DNA of 48,436 nt, taken from positions 1 to 48,436 of IMG/VR virus record IMGVR_UViG_3300009285_003636. The stretch is one strand, 5' to 3'. Of the stretch, positions 23,923 to 31,897 are shown one piece after another; position 1 is the stretch's first letter; every line of letters starts with the position of its first letter. The position numbers were made by a program, and so were the translations under genes. The notes under the pieces were generated by a model. The model did no database searches. It worked only from the letters and a program-made list of their open reading frames with translations, and had not been told where the DNA came from. Source of the stretch: a virus.

Positions 23923-25595
23923 AAGTTTAAAAGTTCTGGATTTACTGTTAATCCCCCATCTTGCCTACGGATTAGACCGATGGCGTTAAGATGAGAGACA
24001 GCATTATTAAATCCTCCGCTTGTAGAAGAATAGTGAGTCTCTTCTCCGATAGTTTCTTTGGTGTGTACCTCACCTTGTCTTTCCCACAACCACTTATAAA
24101 TCTCAATTTCACACTTACCAAGCTTCCGTTCCCAGAAACGAGGCTCCGGTGAGAATTCTTCTCCTTCGATGATATGTTCTGTATCTAATTGGCCCATCTC
24201 GATTAGCTCTCTATTCTTTCTGATGAGTCCAAGAGCATTGAGGCGTGCAATAGCATTGTTAAATCCACCAGACTTTGGAGAGTAACCGGTAACAGCTCCG
24301 AGCTGTACTTTAGTAAAGCTCTTTCCACTATTCTCATGTAGAAAACTGTAGATTTTCTTAGCACAAATACCAACTTCAGATCTATTTTCTTCACCGTCCA
24401 TTTTTGGTTCTTTTTGGACTGGTAGGGGTCTGATCGGTTCACTTTTAACGATATTTGAATTGCCCGGTAGTTTTCCTATGTAGCTTCCTGCCGGTTTATT
24501 ACTAGGCTTATTTTTCATTTTTTCATCAAGGTCTTTTATAACCTTAAGAAGATCAAGGCGAGTGTGTGCATGAATATATCCAACGAACTCTCTCCATTGT
24601 TCCACCCATTGATGTGTAGCTTTACGTTCAGTAGCAATAGCAATCAAATGTGGTTCGAGCTCTTTTTGTAAATTACCTACGGGAGCACATTTGTGCTGAC
24701 GAAGTTTTCTAATTTCAGCTTTCATTTCTGCTACCGTCTGTGCCTCTTTCTGTGCTTCAGCCGGAAGATCCGCTAACTTGCCTAGAAGTTTTTTTACTCT
24801 CTCTGTCGGAGGAACAACTTTATATTCAGCTCCTCCTTTTGGTATTGAGGTACTAACCTCGCCCACTTTAATCTTAATTACTTCGTTCGAGATAGCCGGA
24901 CCGAAAGCAAAGAATTCCCCCGGCTCAAGAGAGCGCAAGGCCAGAATTTTCTCCTTATCAGTAATACCAAGCTCATCAGCCGCGCGCTTACGGTCAATGT
25001 CAAGGGAAGCACGACCAATCAGCTTGTTATTACACTCCGCGGCTGCATCTTTATGAAGTTTAGAGATACGCTGAGTAGCAAGGATCAAGGAGAACTCACG
25101 TTTGCGACCGAGAGAAGCCATGCCAACCACAGCCGAAAGAGACTCTGCCTCACCCTTCTCAGGAGCGAAGGTGTGTGCTTCATCCAGAATAACCAGCGTG
25201 GGGTGATAGAGGCTTTTGGGGACATTAACCATAGACTCTAAAAATAGTCTTACAAAATGCTTGCGTTCTTGTGGGTGGAGTTCGTAGAGGTCTATGATTG
25301 TAGAAACTTTGAGCTCAAGTAATCGTGTCGCAAGAAGCGCTGCACTGCGAGGCTCTGCTGGGGTATCCCCTCCCTTACCGGCAAGCACAAAATCAAATTT
25401 CTCGCGCAAAGTTGAGAACTCTCCCTCCGGGTCAAGAATGATAATTTGGATCTTGCCGTAAGCGCGCTCGACAATACGGCGTATGAGCCATGACTTACCG
25501 CCACCAGAATTAGCTTGTACCAGAAGTTTACCCGAAATAAGTTTAGGGAGATCAATACTGACAGTGCTATTCAACCTGATGGCTTCGTTTTTCAT
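23919..25595 (-). CDS. HerA-like ATPase with two winged-helix repeats
   Basis: 558 residues. LLVQANSGGGKSWLIRRIVE holds Walker A (29-35), IIILDPEGEF is the HerA-type strand after it, and PTLVILDEAHTFAPE holds Walker B (about 134-140). SLILATQRISKLHKDAAAECNNKLIGR is a typical sensor/arginine region of DUF87/HerA-FtsK ATPases. A basic helical linker follows. Two related ~65-residue winged-helix units (AKKIYSFLHENSGKSFTKVQ.. and CEIEIYKWLWERQGEVHTKE..) both contain SGGFNNAxxxLNAxGLI, a clear internal duplication. HerA proteins pump DNA for end resection or packaging. Here it likely works with the phage nucleases. Confidence 0.8.
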   Translation of the reverse strand: MKNEAIRLNSTVSIDLPKLISGKLLVQANSGGGKSWLIRRIVERAYGKIQIIILDPEGEFSTLREKFDFVLAGKGGDTPAEPRSAALLATRLLELKVSTIIDLYELHPQERKHFVRLFLESMVNVPKSLYHPTLVILDEAHTFAPEKGEAESLSAVVGMASLGRKREFSLILATQRISKLHKDAAAECNNKLIGRASLDIDRKRAADELGITDKEKILALRSLEPGEFFAFGPAISNEVIKIKVGEVSTSIPKGGAEYKVVPPTERVKKLLGKLADLPAEAQKEAQTVAEMKAEIRKLRQHKCAPVGNLQKELEPHLIAIATERKATHQWVEQWREFVGYIHAHTRLDLLKVIKDLDEKMKNKPSNKPAGSYIGKLPGNSNIVKSEPIRPLPVQKEPKMDGEENRSEVGICAKKIYSFLHENSGKSFTKVQLGAVTGYSPKSGGFNNAIARLNALGLIRKNRELIEMGQLDTEHIIEGEEFSPEPRFWERKLGKCEIEIYKWLWERQGEVHTKETIGEETHYSSTSGGFNNAVSHLNAIGLIRRQDGGLTVNPELLNL

Positions 25596-25598
25596 TTT

Positions 25599-25763
25599 TT
25601 ATTTCGGTTCTCCGTTATTATTAAACTTCACTCCTTGAAGCATCATTTCAATATAAGAAATCATTACTAATGCTCTACCACGTTCTTTACATTCACCCTT
25701 TGGAAATTCTCCATCAAGAATGTCTACCATAGTGTTCCAATACTTTGATCGTTTTTTGGTCAT
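25599..25763 (-). CDS. Small unknown protein
   Basis: 54 residues: MTKKRSKYWNTMVDILDGEF, then PKGECKERGRALVMISYIEMMLQGV. Helical with one Cys. It starts one base after the CHC2 gene stop and ends just before the HerA-like start, so it fills the gap exactly as expected for a real cistron. Function unknown. Confidence 0.5.
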   Translation of the reverse strand: MTKKRSKYWNTMVDILDGEFPKGECKERGRALVMISYIEMMLQGVKFNNNGEPK

Positions 25764-25764
25764 C

Positions 25765-26412
25765 TTATTTATTGATTAGCAACTTTACCGCTTGTAAAAA
25801 ATTACACTTACTCGATTGCATGATGTACTCGATCACGTCTCCGCCAGCATTACAGCCGTAACAATAGAAGGTGTTTTGCTTGATATAGATCATGAAGCTT
25901 CCTGTTTTCTCTATATGGAACGGGCATTGTCCTGTTGCTCGACTGCCTTGTCGGTTCAATTTCCCGACATAAAGACTTTCAATCGGCACTTCTTTAGCTC
26001 TAGCGATGTCAGTGTCAGTAATTTTACTCGGATCCACCTCGCTCGCTTTCTTCGGCTTCAGCGCCGACAGATAGAACCGGCTCTGTTTAATCTTATTTTC
26101 TCTACCGGCCCGGAGGGGCTCTATATAAAAAACATTAAGAACAGATAGCCAAAATTCTTGAGAGCGCAGATCATTTGTTTTGTTAAAGATAATTTTTTTA
26201 CCTTCGTTTTCTACCCGGACTGATTCGTTAAGGTCAGCTTTATATTTTTTTATGTTTGTGAGGAGACCGCGTCTCATAGCCGGTCTAGCTTCAGGGAATA
26301 TTTCAAGGAGCTGGTAGAAAGTGTAGTTTGGTAAGCTTTCTTGATGATTTTTCTCGAGTTTTGTCAGATACCCTTCCCTTTCTTCATTTTGTATGTTAAG
26401 CAAGTTATCCAC
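25765..26412 (-). CDS. CHC2 primase zinc-finger protein without TOPRIM domain
   Basis: 215 residues from a GTG start. The C-terminal part (residues about 133-212) matches the DnaG N-terminal module: a helix (DIARAKEVPIESLYVGKL), then zinc ligands C163, H166, C184 and C187 in GQCPFHIEKTGSF and FYCYGCNAGGDVIEYI. The ~130 residues before it are helical and unknown. The TOPRIM polymerase domain of DnaG is missing. It may recruit a host primase, bind template DNA or represent a split primase. The start codon lies inside a DnaA-box sequence (26405-26413). Confidence 0.75.
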   Translation of the reverse strand: MDNLLNIQNEEREGYLTKLEKNHQESLPNYTFYQLLEIFPEARPAMRRGLLTNIKKYKADLNESVRVENEGKKIIFNKTNDLRSQEFWLSVLNVFYIEPLRAGRENKIKQSRFYLSALKPKKASEVDPSKITDTDIARAKEVPIESLYVGKLNRQGSRATGQCPFHIEKTGSFMIYIKQNTFYCYGCNAGGDVIEYIMQSSKCNFLQAVKLLINK

Positions 26413-26413
26413 A
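26405..26413 (+). promoter_or_regulatory. Perfect DnaA box
   Basis: TTATCCACA matches the DnaA consensus. It overlaps the GTG start of the CHC2 gene, in the divergent space before the rightward HTH gene. It could be chance or a regulatory site for host DnaA. Confidence 0.4.
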
Positions 26414-26441
26414 GGTTTGATGTTTTTAGTGCAAGTACCAG

Positions 26442-26470
26442 TTGCGTTCCGATAGTATATCCTTTATACT
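26442..26470 (+). promoter_or_regulatory. Promoter of the rightward middle operon (leaderless-like)
   Basis: TTGCGT (26442-26447), a 17-base spacer and TATACT (26465-26470) form a good sigma70-type promoter. The ATG of the HTH gene is at 26477, the normal +1 distance, so the transcript would start at the start codon with no leader. Confidence 0.55.
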
Positions 26471-26476
26471 GTAAAC

Positions 26477-26686
26477 ATGCCAATAGATATTGTTGGGGAT
26501 AAGGTGGAAGAGTTTTTAACAGATAAACGCAATGAGCTTATCTGGGCTCTTTTTAAACAAGACTATACTCCGTCACAAATTGGCAAGATATTCAATATGA
26601 AGCATATCTCAACAGTTATGCGTATTATTGGAAGGTGTCCGCCTCGATGGGTTCCTAAGTGGGTGAAAAAAGTTTATACGAAGTGA
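26477..26686 (+). CDS. Helix-turn-helix DNA-binding protein
   Basis: 69 residues. LFKQDYTPSQIGKIFNMKHISTVMRIIGRCPP is a helix-turn-helix of the type used to read DNA major grooves: helix, turn at IFNMKH, recognition helix STVMRII. The start ATG sits at the predicted transcription start. As first gene of the rightward middle operon it is a good candidate regulator. The Trp/Lys-rich tail is short. Confidence 0.6.
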   Translation: MPIDIVGDKVEEFLTDKRNELIWALFKQDYTPSQIGKIFNMKHISTVMRIIGRCPPRWVPKWVKKVYTK

Positions 26687-26699
26687 ATGCTGATCTTAC

Positions 26700-26906
26700 A
26701 TGAACACACAAAAAGATAAGCAGGTAGAAGAAAAAAATCGAGGGATCAAGGTTAATCCGATGCAAGTGGGGTGTCTTGTTCCTGAGCTTGAGCATGAGTG
26801 GCGAGTTGTGCCTCAATTCTATAAGGAGGTCAACAGTGTTCAGAGAAAGTATTGTGTCTATTGTATTCACTGTCTTCAAACGACAGTAATAGAGGTAACG
26901 TTATAA
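26700..26906 (+). CDS. Small Cys-containing protein
   Basis: 68 residues. A charged start (MNTQKDKQVEEKNRGIKVN) is followed by LVPELEHEWRVVPQFYKEVNSVQRKYCVYCIHCLQTTVIEV. YCVYCIHC gives two overlapping CxxC pairs, perhaps half a zinc site completed by dimerisation. No family recognised. Same operon as the HTH and SSB-like genes. Confidence 0.5.
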   Translation: MNTQKDKQVEEKNRGIKVNPMQVGCLVPELEHEWRVVPQFYKEVNSVQRKYCVYCIHCLQTTVIEVTL

Positions 26907-26921
26907 ATTAAAATTATTACC

Positions 26922-27374
26922 ATGCCAGATATATTTGATGATTCAAACTTCGATGAGTCAAGTGAGATGTCTTCACTAACTATCGATTGGGGGAAGGTTG
27001 GAAATTTCGTGATAGGTACATTCGTGAAAGCGCGTCATAACGTTGAAACGCAGTTCGGGTTAAACAGTATTTATGAGTTCTATACAGAGAAGGGCTCGTT
27101 TCATAAGCTCACTAAGAAAAAGCCGGCGGAAACGCCTACGGCAATCAATAAAGGTGAGTCGTGGAATGTCTGGGGACGTAATGACATCTTCAATGGTCAA
27201 ATGAATAGTCTCCGTCCGGGTCAGGTAGTCAAGCTTACTTTTACCGAAGAGGTAGAAGGTAAACTCGGACCAGCAAAAATTATCAAGATCTACGCTCCGA
27301 AGGATAACGAGGGTAAACCGACTATGAACAAGGAATGGCTTGATAGTCAGAGCGTAACGGGCGGGGACTTTTAA
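26922..27374 (+). CDS. Probable phage single-stranded-DNA-binding protein
   Basis: 150 residues with an acidic N-terminus (MPDIFDDSNFDESSEMSS) and a beta-rich body. GNFVIGTFVKARHNVETQFGLNSIYEFYTEKGSFHKL and ESWNVWGRNDIFNGQMNSLRPGQVVKLTFTEEVEGKLGPAKIIKIYAP have the pattern of an OB-fold (strands, Gly-rich turns, aromatic residues). Phage SSB-like proteins of this size commonly precede a RecB-like nuclease, as here. The acidic tail, usually C-terminal in SSBs, would be N-terminal. The name rests on pattern and context, not a clear signature. Confidence 0.55.
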   Translation: MPDIFDDSNFDESSEMSSLTIDWGKVGNFVIGTFVKARHNVETQFGLNSIYEFYTEKGSFHKLTKKKPAETPTAINKGESWNVWGRNDIFNGQMNSLRPGQVVKLTFTEEVEGKLGPAKIIKIYAPKDNEGKPTMNKEWLDSQSVTGGDF

Positions 27375-27379
27375 AAGTT

Positions 27380-27478
27380 ATGTTCAACTACAAAATCGTA
27401 AAGAAAAAGGAATGGAACATAATGTTAACTGTTCTTGATGATCAATTAAAAAGTATTAATAATCTACTAAGAAAATGA
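27380..27478 (+). CDS. Tiny protein coupled to the nuclease gene
   Basis: 32 residues, MFNYKIVKKKEWNIMLTVLD then DQLKSINNLLRK: a basic strand plus amphipathic helix. The stop overlaps the nuclease start (ATGA) and only five bases separate it from the SSB-like gene. May serve mainly for translational coupling. Confidence 0.4.
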   Translation: MFNYKIVKKKEWNIMLTVLDDQLKSINNLLRK

Positions 27479-28284
27479 AAATCCTTAAGCATTACAGAGT
27501 AGAGCTTGCCGATACGTTGACCGGACACTGGTATAACGTCTGGGAACAAGGCAAGAAGAAAGAGAAATTTCTCGGCACTTTTCCGTCCTCGACTACTATT
27601 CTCAATGCTTATCCGCAGTCTCCGCATCTTACTCAGTGGATTGCAGAGCAGGGCTGGCATGAGTCTCAGAGAATTAAGTCAAAAGCAGGAGAGCGAGGAA
27701 CGAGGATCCACACCGCTTGCGACAAGCTTGAGGACGGTGATACTCTCGTAAAAGAGGATTATTCTCTCGAAGAGTGGTTCAAGATTAACTCGTTTGTTGT
27801 CTGGTACAAAGATACACAACCGAAACTCGTCGCTAAGGAGTTTCCAGTATTCTCTAAGAAGGGTGGATATGCTGGCCGGCTCGATCGCATTTATGAGATT
27901 GCTAGTCAGAACGTACTTCTTGACCTTAAGAGTGGCTCCGGTATCCACGAACATTTCCCTCTTCAATTTGCTTCATATGCTAAAGCTGTTGAGGAGAATA
28001 CTGATCTGAAGATCGACATCACGGCTGCTCTTCAGCTCGGGGCGAAAAATAAGAACGGCTACCGTTATGTGCTTTACCCTGAGTGGAAAGAGCATTACAA
28101 GGTGTTTGAGAGTGTGCGCGCTGTCTGGCAGTACGACTATTTCGATAGTAAGAAGAACGCTAAGGAAGCGCCGGTGTTAGTATTACCAGCTAGTTTATCT
28201 CTTAATGAGCCAGAAAAAAAAGTTGAAGAAGTTACACCGCAAAAAAATGCGACTGGAAAGAGCAAAGAGAAAAAAGTAAAATAA
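27475..28284 (+). CDS. RecB/Cas4-like PD-(D/E)XK nuclease
   Basis: 269 residues. The RecB-type motifs are in order: GERGTRIHTACD with H79, GGYAGRLDRIYEI with D137, NVLLDLKSG with D150-x-K152, and FPLQFASYAKAVEE with the Q164-x-x-S-Y helix. This is the arrangement of phage exonucleases that process ends for recombination or packaging. The C-terminal ~45 residues are a charged, disordered tail (LNEPEKKVEEVTPQ..SKEKKVK). It follows the SSB-like gene, forming a recombination pair. Confidence 0.8.
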   Translation: MKILKHYRVELADTLTGHWYNVWEQGKKKEKFLGTFPSSTTILNAYPQSPHLTQWIAEQGWHESQRIKSKAGERGTRIHTACDKLEDGDTLVKEDYSLEEWFKINSFVVWYKDTQPKLVAKEFPVFSKKGGYAGRLDRIYEIASQNVLLDLKSGSGIHEHFPLQFASYAKAVEENTDLKIDITAALQLGAKNKNGYRYVLYPEWKEHYKVFESVRAVWQYDYFDSKKNAKEAPVLVLPASLSLNEPEKKVEEVTPQKNATGKSKEKKVK

Positions 28285-28289
28285 ATATT

Positions 28290-28988
28290 ATGGATAATAC
28301 AATTAACATTACTGGAAGTGGAATTACCACAGCTTCTTCTATTGATTGGCAAACTACCACCACGGCTGGAACCGGATCTTGGCTTATTGGTAATGGAATT
28401 ATTACAACAGTTGATAATGGTTGGATTCAGGGTAATGCTTATGTTGCTCGTAAACGTAAAACGTTTTGGGGTCGTAAGGATACCAGTCAGCCGGAACTTC
28501 AGGCGCGAGCTTTCTTTAAAGTAGTCAAGAAAGGCTTGACTAAAATGGAGAAGAAGTTTTATCAGAAACTGGCTGAAGAAGCCTTTGAACAGGCGGCTGA
28601 ACATGCTTCTATCGGGCAAAAGAATGTGGCAGAGCAATTTGAAAAAATTATGAATCTTAATCTCAAAAAAGCAGCTGCGAACTTGAGAGATTACGATACC
28701 ATCATTCATAAGAATATGATTGAGAAGTACCGTGATCATCTTCCTAAAGGTAAAGAGTTGGTGATTGATGATCTTGAGGAATACGATAAACCGCTTCCAA
28801 AACATGTTAAAGTTAAACTAGCCAGAGCACAGAAAGAAAAGATATTTGATTCTTTTTGTGTGTTCTGGATCAGAGATGTAGTAGATCCAATCCTCTTTGG
28901 TCAATTTAAAGAGGAACCGGATATTTACTACTTCATTGATGAATGGGATGAAGACGTCTCTATCAATGATCTGCTTAAATACAAATGA
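28290..28988 (+). CDS. Unknown protein of the recombination operon
   Basis: 232 residues, not recognised. The first 50 are Gly/Thr/Ile-rich beta repeats (NTINITGSGITTASSIDWQTTTTAGTG..). The rest is helical and charged (QARAFFKVVKKGLTKMEKKFYQKLAEEAFEQAAEHASIG, KNVAEQFEKIMNLNLKKAAANL) and ends in acidic FIDEWDEDVSINDLLKYK. The two-part composition is odd and could reflect a fusion. A large frame on the other strand here is a shadow. Confidence 0.6.
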   Translation: MDNTINITGSGITTASSIDWQTTTTAGTGSWLIGNGIITTVDNGWIQGNAYVARKRKTFWGRKDTSQPELQARAFFKVVKKGLTKMEKKFYQKLAEEAFEQAAEHASIGQKNVAEQFEKIMNLNLKKAAANLRDYDTIIHKNMIEKYRDHLPKGKELVIDDLEEYDKPLPKHVKVKLARAQKEKIFDSFCVFWIRDVVDPILFGQFKEEPDIYYFIDEWDEDVSINDLLKYK

Positions 28989-29051
28989 GCAGATGGATTT
29001 TGAGATCGACAAGGTCCGAAAAGTCTTTATTAGAATTAATTAAATAATAAT

Positions 29052-29210
29052 ATGCCAAGTTATAAAGTCCTCGTGGAGTTTGAGCTCGATGGTGCTGTAC
29101 AAGTAGTCGACTCAGTAGTAGAGCTTTCAGAAGAAGTGGCACAGCCGCTCGTTAACGAAGGTAAGCTCGAAGCAGTAGCTACGGGTGGAGGCGGAGGAGG
29201 TGCTGCTTAG
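29052..29210 (+). CDS. Small acidic Gly-tailed protein
   Basis: 52 residues: MPSYKVLVEFELDGAVQVVDS, VVELSEEVAQPLVNEGKLEAV and a Gly/Ala tail. The fold pattern (strand, strand, short helix, strand) resembles small phage proteins with the phrase VELxEExAxxLVxxGxxE. Role unknown. It is followed by 152 bases with a weak CAATGG/CCATTG hairpin but no gene. Confidence 0.5.
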   Translation: MPSYKVLVEFELDGAVQVVDSVVELSEEVAQPLVNEGKLEAVATGGGGGGAA

Positions 29211-29362
29211 TAGTCCTCTCTTTTGGGGATTATCATAGGGGGCGTGTCAATGGTTTGGAAAGGGCACTTCATATTGTCCTCCCAACGTAAGTAAACTTTG
29301 GCCATTGTTCTCCCTCTGATGATCCTCAAGGTGGGCGGATTATTAAATTAAGTTTTGAGAAA

Positions 29363-29539
29363 ATGCCAAGTCAAGAAATTAAATGTGCGGAACCCGGATG
29401 CAATATTATTTTTGAATTTACGGAAAGAGATCAAAGTTACTATGCTGAACAAGGATACCCTCCACCGAAACGATGTTCTGAACATCGACTTAAGCAACGA
29501 GAAAGATTTAAAGGTAAGGACAATGAACGACGCAATTAA
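29363..29539 (+). CDS. Small zinc-ribbon protein (zf-trcl-like)
   Basis: 58 residues: KCAEPGCNIIFEFTERDQSYY then AEQGYPPPKRCSEHRLKQRE. C8/C13 and C38/H41 mimic the probable zinc-ribbon family with ...CxxCGxxFxFTxxEQxFYxxKGFxxPKRCxxCR, here with one extra residue in the first pair and His as the fourth ligand. The frame overlaps a longer nominal frame on the same strand, but this one has the family signature. The end overlaps the next start by 17 bases. Confidence 0.7.
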   Translation: MPSQEIKCAEPGCNIIFEFTERDQSYYAEQGYPPPKRCSEHRLKQRERFKGKDNERRN

Positions 29540-29957
29540 GAAAAAATATGATATCGCTAAAGGAGATGAGCCATTAAGACTCTTTCTTTACAGCGTACAA
29601 GAAGGTCCGATGTTTATTCAGTTTCCTTTCAGAGTCATGGCGGTATTGGCTTTTAGTGAAGGAGACGCTTATAACATTGTCCGGGCCGGTTACCCTCAAG
29701 GGAAACTTCTTTCTATTTCACAGAAAGGCATACTTAAAATTCAAGAGCTTCTTGATCAACTTAACTTCACTGTACCTACAAGCGGCGGTATGGAAGTTAA
29801 GATGAATACAGAACCGGTCCCTGAAAAAAAAGAGGCACCGATAATAGGCAAAGAACATTTTGTTTATAACATGTTTTATATAGCCGATAACTTTGTCACA
29901 GATCTTCGTGATCGGGCGACGCTTAAGAAAATTATCGGTAAAATTAAATTGACATGA
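29523..29957 (+). CDS. Unknown middle-operon protein
   Basis: 144 residues from the ATG at 29523. A longer in-frame start at 29355 would overlap the zinc-ribbon gene and has unlikely composition. MNDAIKKKYDIAKGDEPLRLFLYSVQEGPMFIQFPFRVMAVLAFSEGDAYNIVRAGYPQG is beta/alpha mixed. Then a helix (GILKIQELLDQLN), an acidic linker and a final helical segment. No family recognised. The stop overlaps the methionine aminopeptidase start (ATGA). Confidence 0.6.
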   Translation: MNDAIKKKYDIAKGDEPLRLFLYSVQEGPMFIQFPFRVMAVLAFSEGDAYNIVRAGYPQGKLLSISQKGILKIQELLDQLNFTVPTSGGMEVKMNTEPVPEKKEAPIIGKEHFVYNMFYIADNFVTDLRDRATLKKIIGKIKLT

Positions 29958-30751
29958 GTTTATTTTCATTTTTATCTTCTGGAAGTGAACTTGAAAACAT
30001 GCGTAAAGCCGCCGATATTGTTTCTAAAGTACTTCTTGAACTTGAAAAAATGACCGCTCCCGGAGTCAGTCTTGACATGCTCGACGAACTGGCCGAACGC
30101 CTAATCCGAGAAGCCGGTGCCATTCCTTTTAATAAAGGCTATCATCCTAAGTGGGCCGAGATCCCGTATCCGGCTACGGTCTGTTTTGCTCTCAATGAGG
30201 AGATTTGTCACGCTCCGCCCCATAACAGGACCTTAAAGGATGGAGACATCATTACTTACGACTTAGGAATAAAATATAAAGGTGTCTGCGGTGATGCCGC
30301 CCTGACTGTGCCTGTCGGAGAACATGTCTCAAATAGACGCCTTAGAGCCTTGAGATATGCTAAGGAAGGACTTTATCGCGGTATTGAGGTAGTGAGAGCT
30401 GGAGCGCCTGTTTCAGCCATAGGCAGAGCTATTGAGGACTATGTCTCCAAAATGGGATTTAGAGTCATCAAGGACTTTGGGGGTCATGCTATAGGCAAGG
30501 AAATGCACATGAAACCCTTTATTCCTCACTATTACGATAAGGCAAACGACAATATTTTGCTCGAAGAAGGTCAAATTATCTGTGTTGAGCCGATGATCAC
30601 TCCGGGCAAGGCCATTGTAGGCATGATGGGTGATAAATGGACTGCGTTTTGTATTGATGATCAGGTTTGCGCTATGTTCGAACATATGATTTTAGTGAAG
30701 AAAGACGGATTTGAAATATTAACAAGTCATATAGCTGAGTCCCACGGCTGA
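29954..30751 (+). CDS. map: Methionine aminopeptidase
   Basis: 265 residues, the normal length of type I enzymes. It removes the initiator Met from new proteins. All metal and catalytic residues of the pita-bread fold are in place: His in EEICHAPPH, Asp in DIITYDLGI, Asp in GVCGDAAL, His in GGHAIGKEMH, Glu in IICVEPMI and Glu in AMFEHMILV. So it should be active. Phages rarely carry this enzyme. It may support fast processing of virion proteins or supplement a reduced host. It is translationally coupled to the preceding gene (ATGA). Confidence 0.93.
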   Translation: MSLFSFLSSGSELENMRKAADIVSKVLLELEKMTAPGVSLDMLDELAERLIREAGAIPFNKGYHPKWAEIPYPATVCFALNEEICHAPPHNRTLKDGDIITYDLGIKYKGVCGDAALTVPVGEHVSNRRLRALRYAKEGLYRGIEVVRAGAPVSAIGRAIEDYVSKMGFRVIKDFGGHAIGKEMHMKPFIPHYYDKANDNILLEEGQIICVEPMITPGKAIVGMMGDKWTAFCIDDQVCAMFEHMILVKKDGFEILTSHIAESHG

Positions 30752-30785
30752 GAGAGGGGAAATTATAAGTAATCTTCAAAGATTA

Positions 30786-31670
30786 ATGAAAAAATTATTA
30801 TCAATTGCACTTTTAGCCATGTTTGCGCTTCCGCTCAGTGCAGGAGCAACAGTAGTCGCCTGTGGTGCAGAGTTTGTTTATGAACAAAGAAGCACTGGAT
30901 CCCATGAGGGCAACTTCGGAGACTACTACGACGAGAAAGTTTCTATTGACTTCGACTTCCCTCTAGCTAGAGAAATAACAATCTCTACCAACGATCCGTA
31001 TGTGCTGGTAAAAGTGGAACTTGATGTGGATGGGGACGGACACGCCGGATACTTTGACTACATCGATGAGTTCCCCGGAGAGTTCAACCCTAGCCCGGGT
31101 GACAGAATCGACAACGCAAGGGTCACGGTCAAAAAAGACTGTCCCGATGTTTGCCCGAATATCGATGGCAATCAATACGAAGTGCCTGAGGGATATATCT
31201 TAGAGGAAGGGCAGTGTGTGCTACCTCCGCCTCCCGTAGATGTTTGCCCGAATCTTGAAGGCAATCAGGAAATTGTACCAGAGGGCTACATTCTTGAAGA
31301 AGGAGAATGCGTATTGCCCCCGCCTCCGCCAGTAGATTTGTGTCCAGAGGAAGGAATACAAACAGAACTTCCTTGCGCAGAGCCACCGGCTCCAGTAGAC
31401 GTATGCCCGAACGACGAGGGAATACAGACAGAGGTTCCGTGTCCTTCGGACACGCCCCCTCCACCTCCATCTGCTCTTGCACCTATAGAAGTTCATAGAA
31501 CACCAAGTGGAGGCATTGTGTGGTGTACAGCAACAAGAACGGAGTGGTGCAGACAACCAGAAGGATTTGGTGGTAGTGTAAGCTGGCTAGAACAGCAGAT
31601 TTTAAACTTGATGCAACAGTTGATTGATCAACTAAAAGTAGAGATAGAGTTGTTGGCAATGTCTCTTTAG
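30786..31670 (+). CDS. Secreted Cys/Pro-repeat protein of CPR style
   Basis: 294 residues. The signal peptide is clear (MKKLLSIALLAMFALPLSAG with ATVVA). Residues about 25-115 form an acidic beta domain (ELDVDGDGHAGYFDYIDEF). Then come four repeats starting DVCPN/DLCPE: two with EGNQxxVPEGYILEEGxCVLPPPP and two shorter ones, separated by Pro runs. The C-terminus has a Cys pair (VWCTATRTEWC) and a Leu/Gln helix (WLEQQILNLMQQLIDQLKVEIELL). I know this CPN..VPEGY style from Parcubacteria secreted proteins. Likely exported, disulphide-stabilised, at or outside the envelope. A role in host surface change or lysis is a guess. Confidence 0.7.
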   Translation: MKKLLSIALLAMFALPLSAGATVVACGAEFVYEQRSTGSHEGNFGDYYDEKVSIDFDFPLAREITISTNDPYVLVKVELDVDGDGHAGYFDYIDEFPGEFNPSPGDRIDNARVTVKKDCPDVCPNIDGNQYEVPEGYILEEGQCVLPPPPVDVCPNLEGNQEIVPEGYILEEGECVLPPPPPVDLCPEEGIQTELPCAEPPAPVDVCPNDEGIQTEVPCPSDTPPPPPSALAPIEVHRTPSGGIVWCTATRTEWCRQPEGFGGSVSWLEQQILNLMQQLIDQLKVEIELLAMSL

Positions 31671-31675
31671 AAAGG

Positions 31676-31897
31676 ATGAAGAAAGAACAAATTAAAGAGG
31701 AGTTCAAAAAACACTTTCATTATGTCCAGCTTGGTGTTACTGAAAAAGAAGTAGATTGGTGGCTATCTATTCTCGCTCAAAGAGAGGAGGAGTTAAAAAG
31801 AAAAATTAAGTCAAAGAAAATAAACGGAGTAGTTTTTCTTGATATTCAGGTTGAAGCGTTACTCTCTCTTTTTCAAGAATCAAAGGAAAAGAAATGA
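31676..31897 (+). CDS. Small charged helical protein
   Basis: 73 residues (MKKEQIKEEFKKHFHYVQLGVTEKEVDWWLSILAQREEELKRKIKSK), an amphipathic helix pair. The next gene, coupled by ATGA, encodes a similar-sized protein with comparable phrasing (SLLSKRQEEVKRLI vs SILAQREEELKRKI), so the two may be distant paralogues. Unknown role. Confidence 0.55.
   Translation: MKKEQIKEEFKKHFHYVQLGVTEKEVDWWLSILAQREEELKRKIKSKKINGVVFLDIQVEALLSLFQESKEKK

Noticed and set aside
28137-28805. 222-residue minus-strand frame rich in Phe/Leu/Ile
   Set aside because: Antisense to the 232-residue gene and the nuclease end; composition is the complement of Lys/Glu-rich coding.
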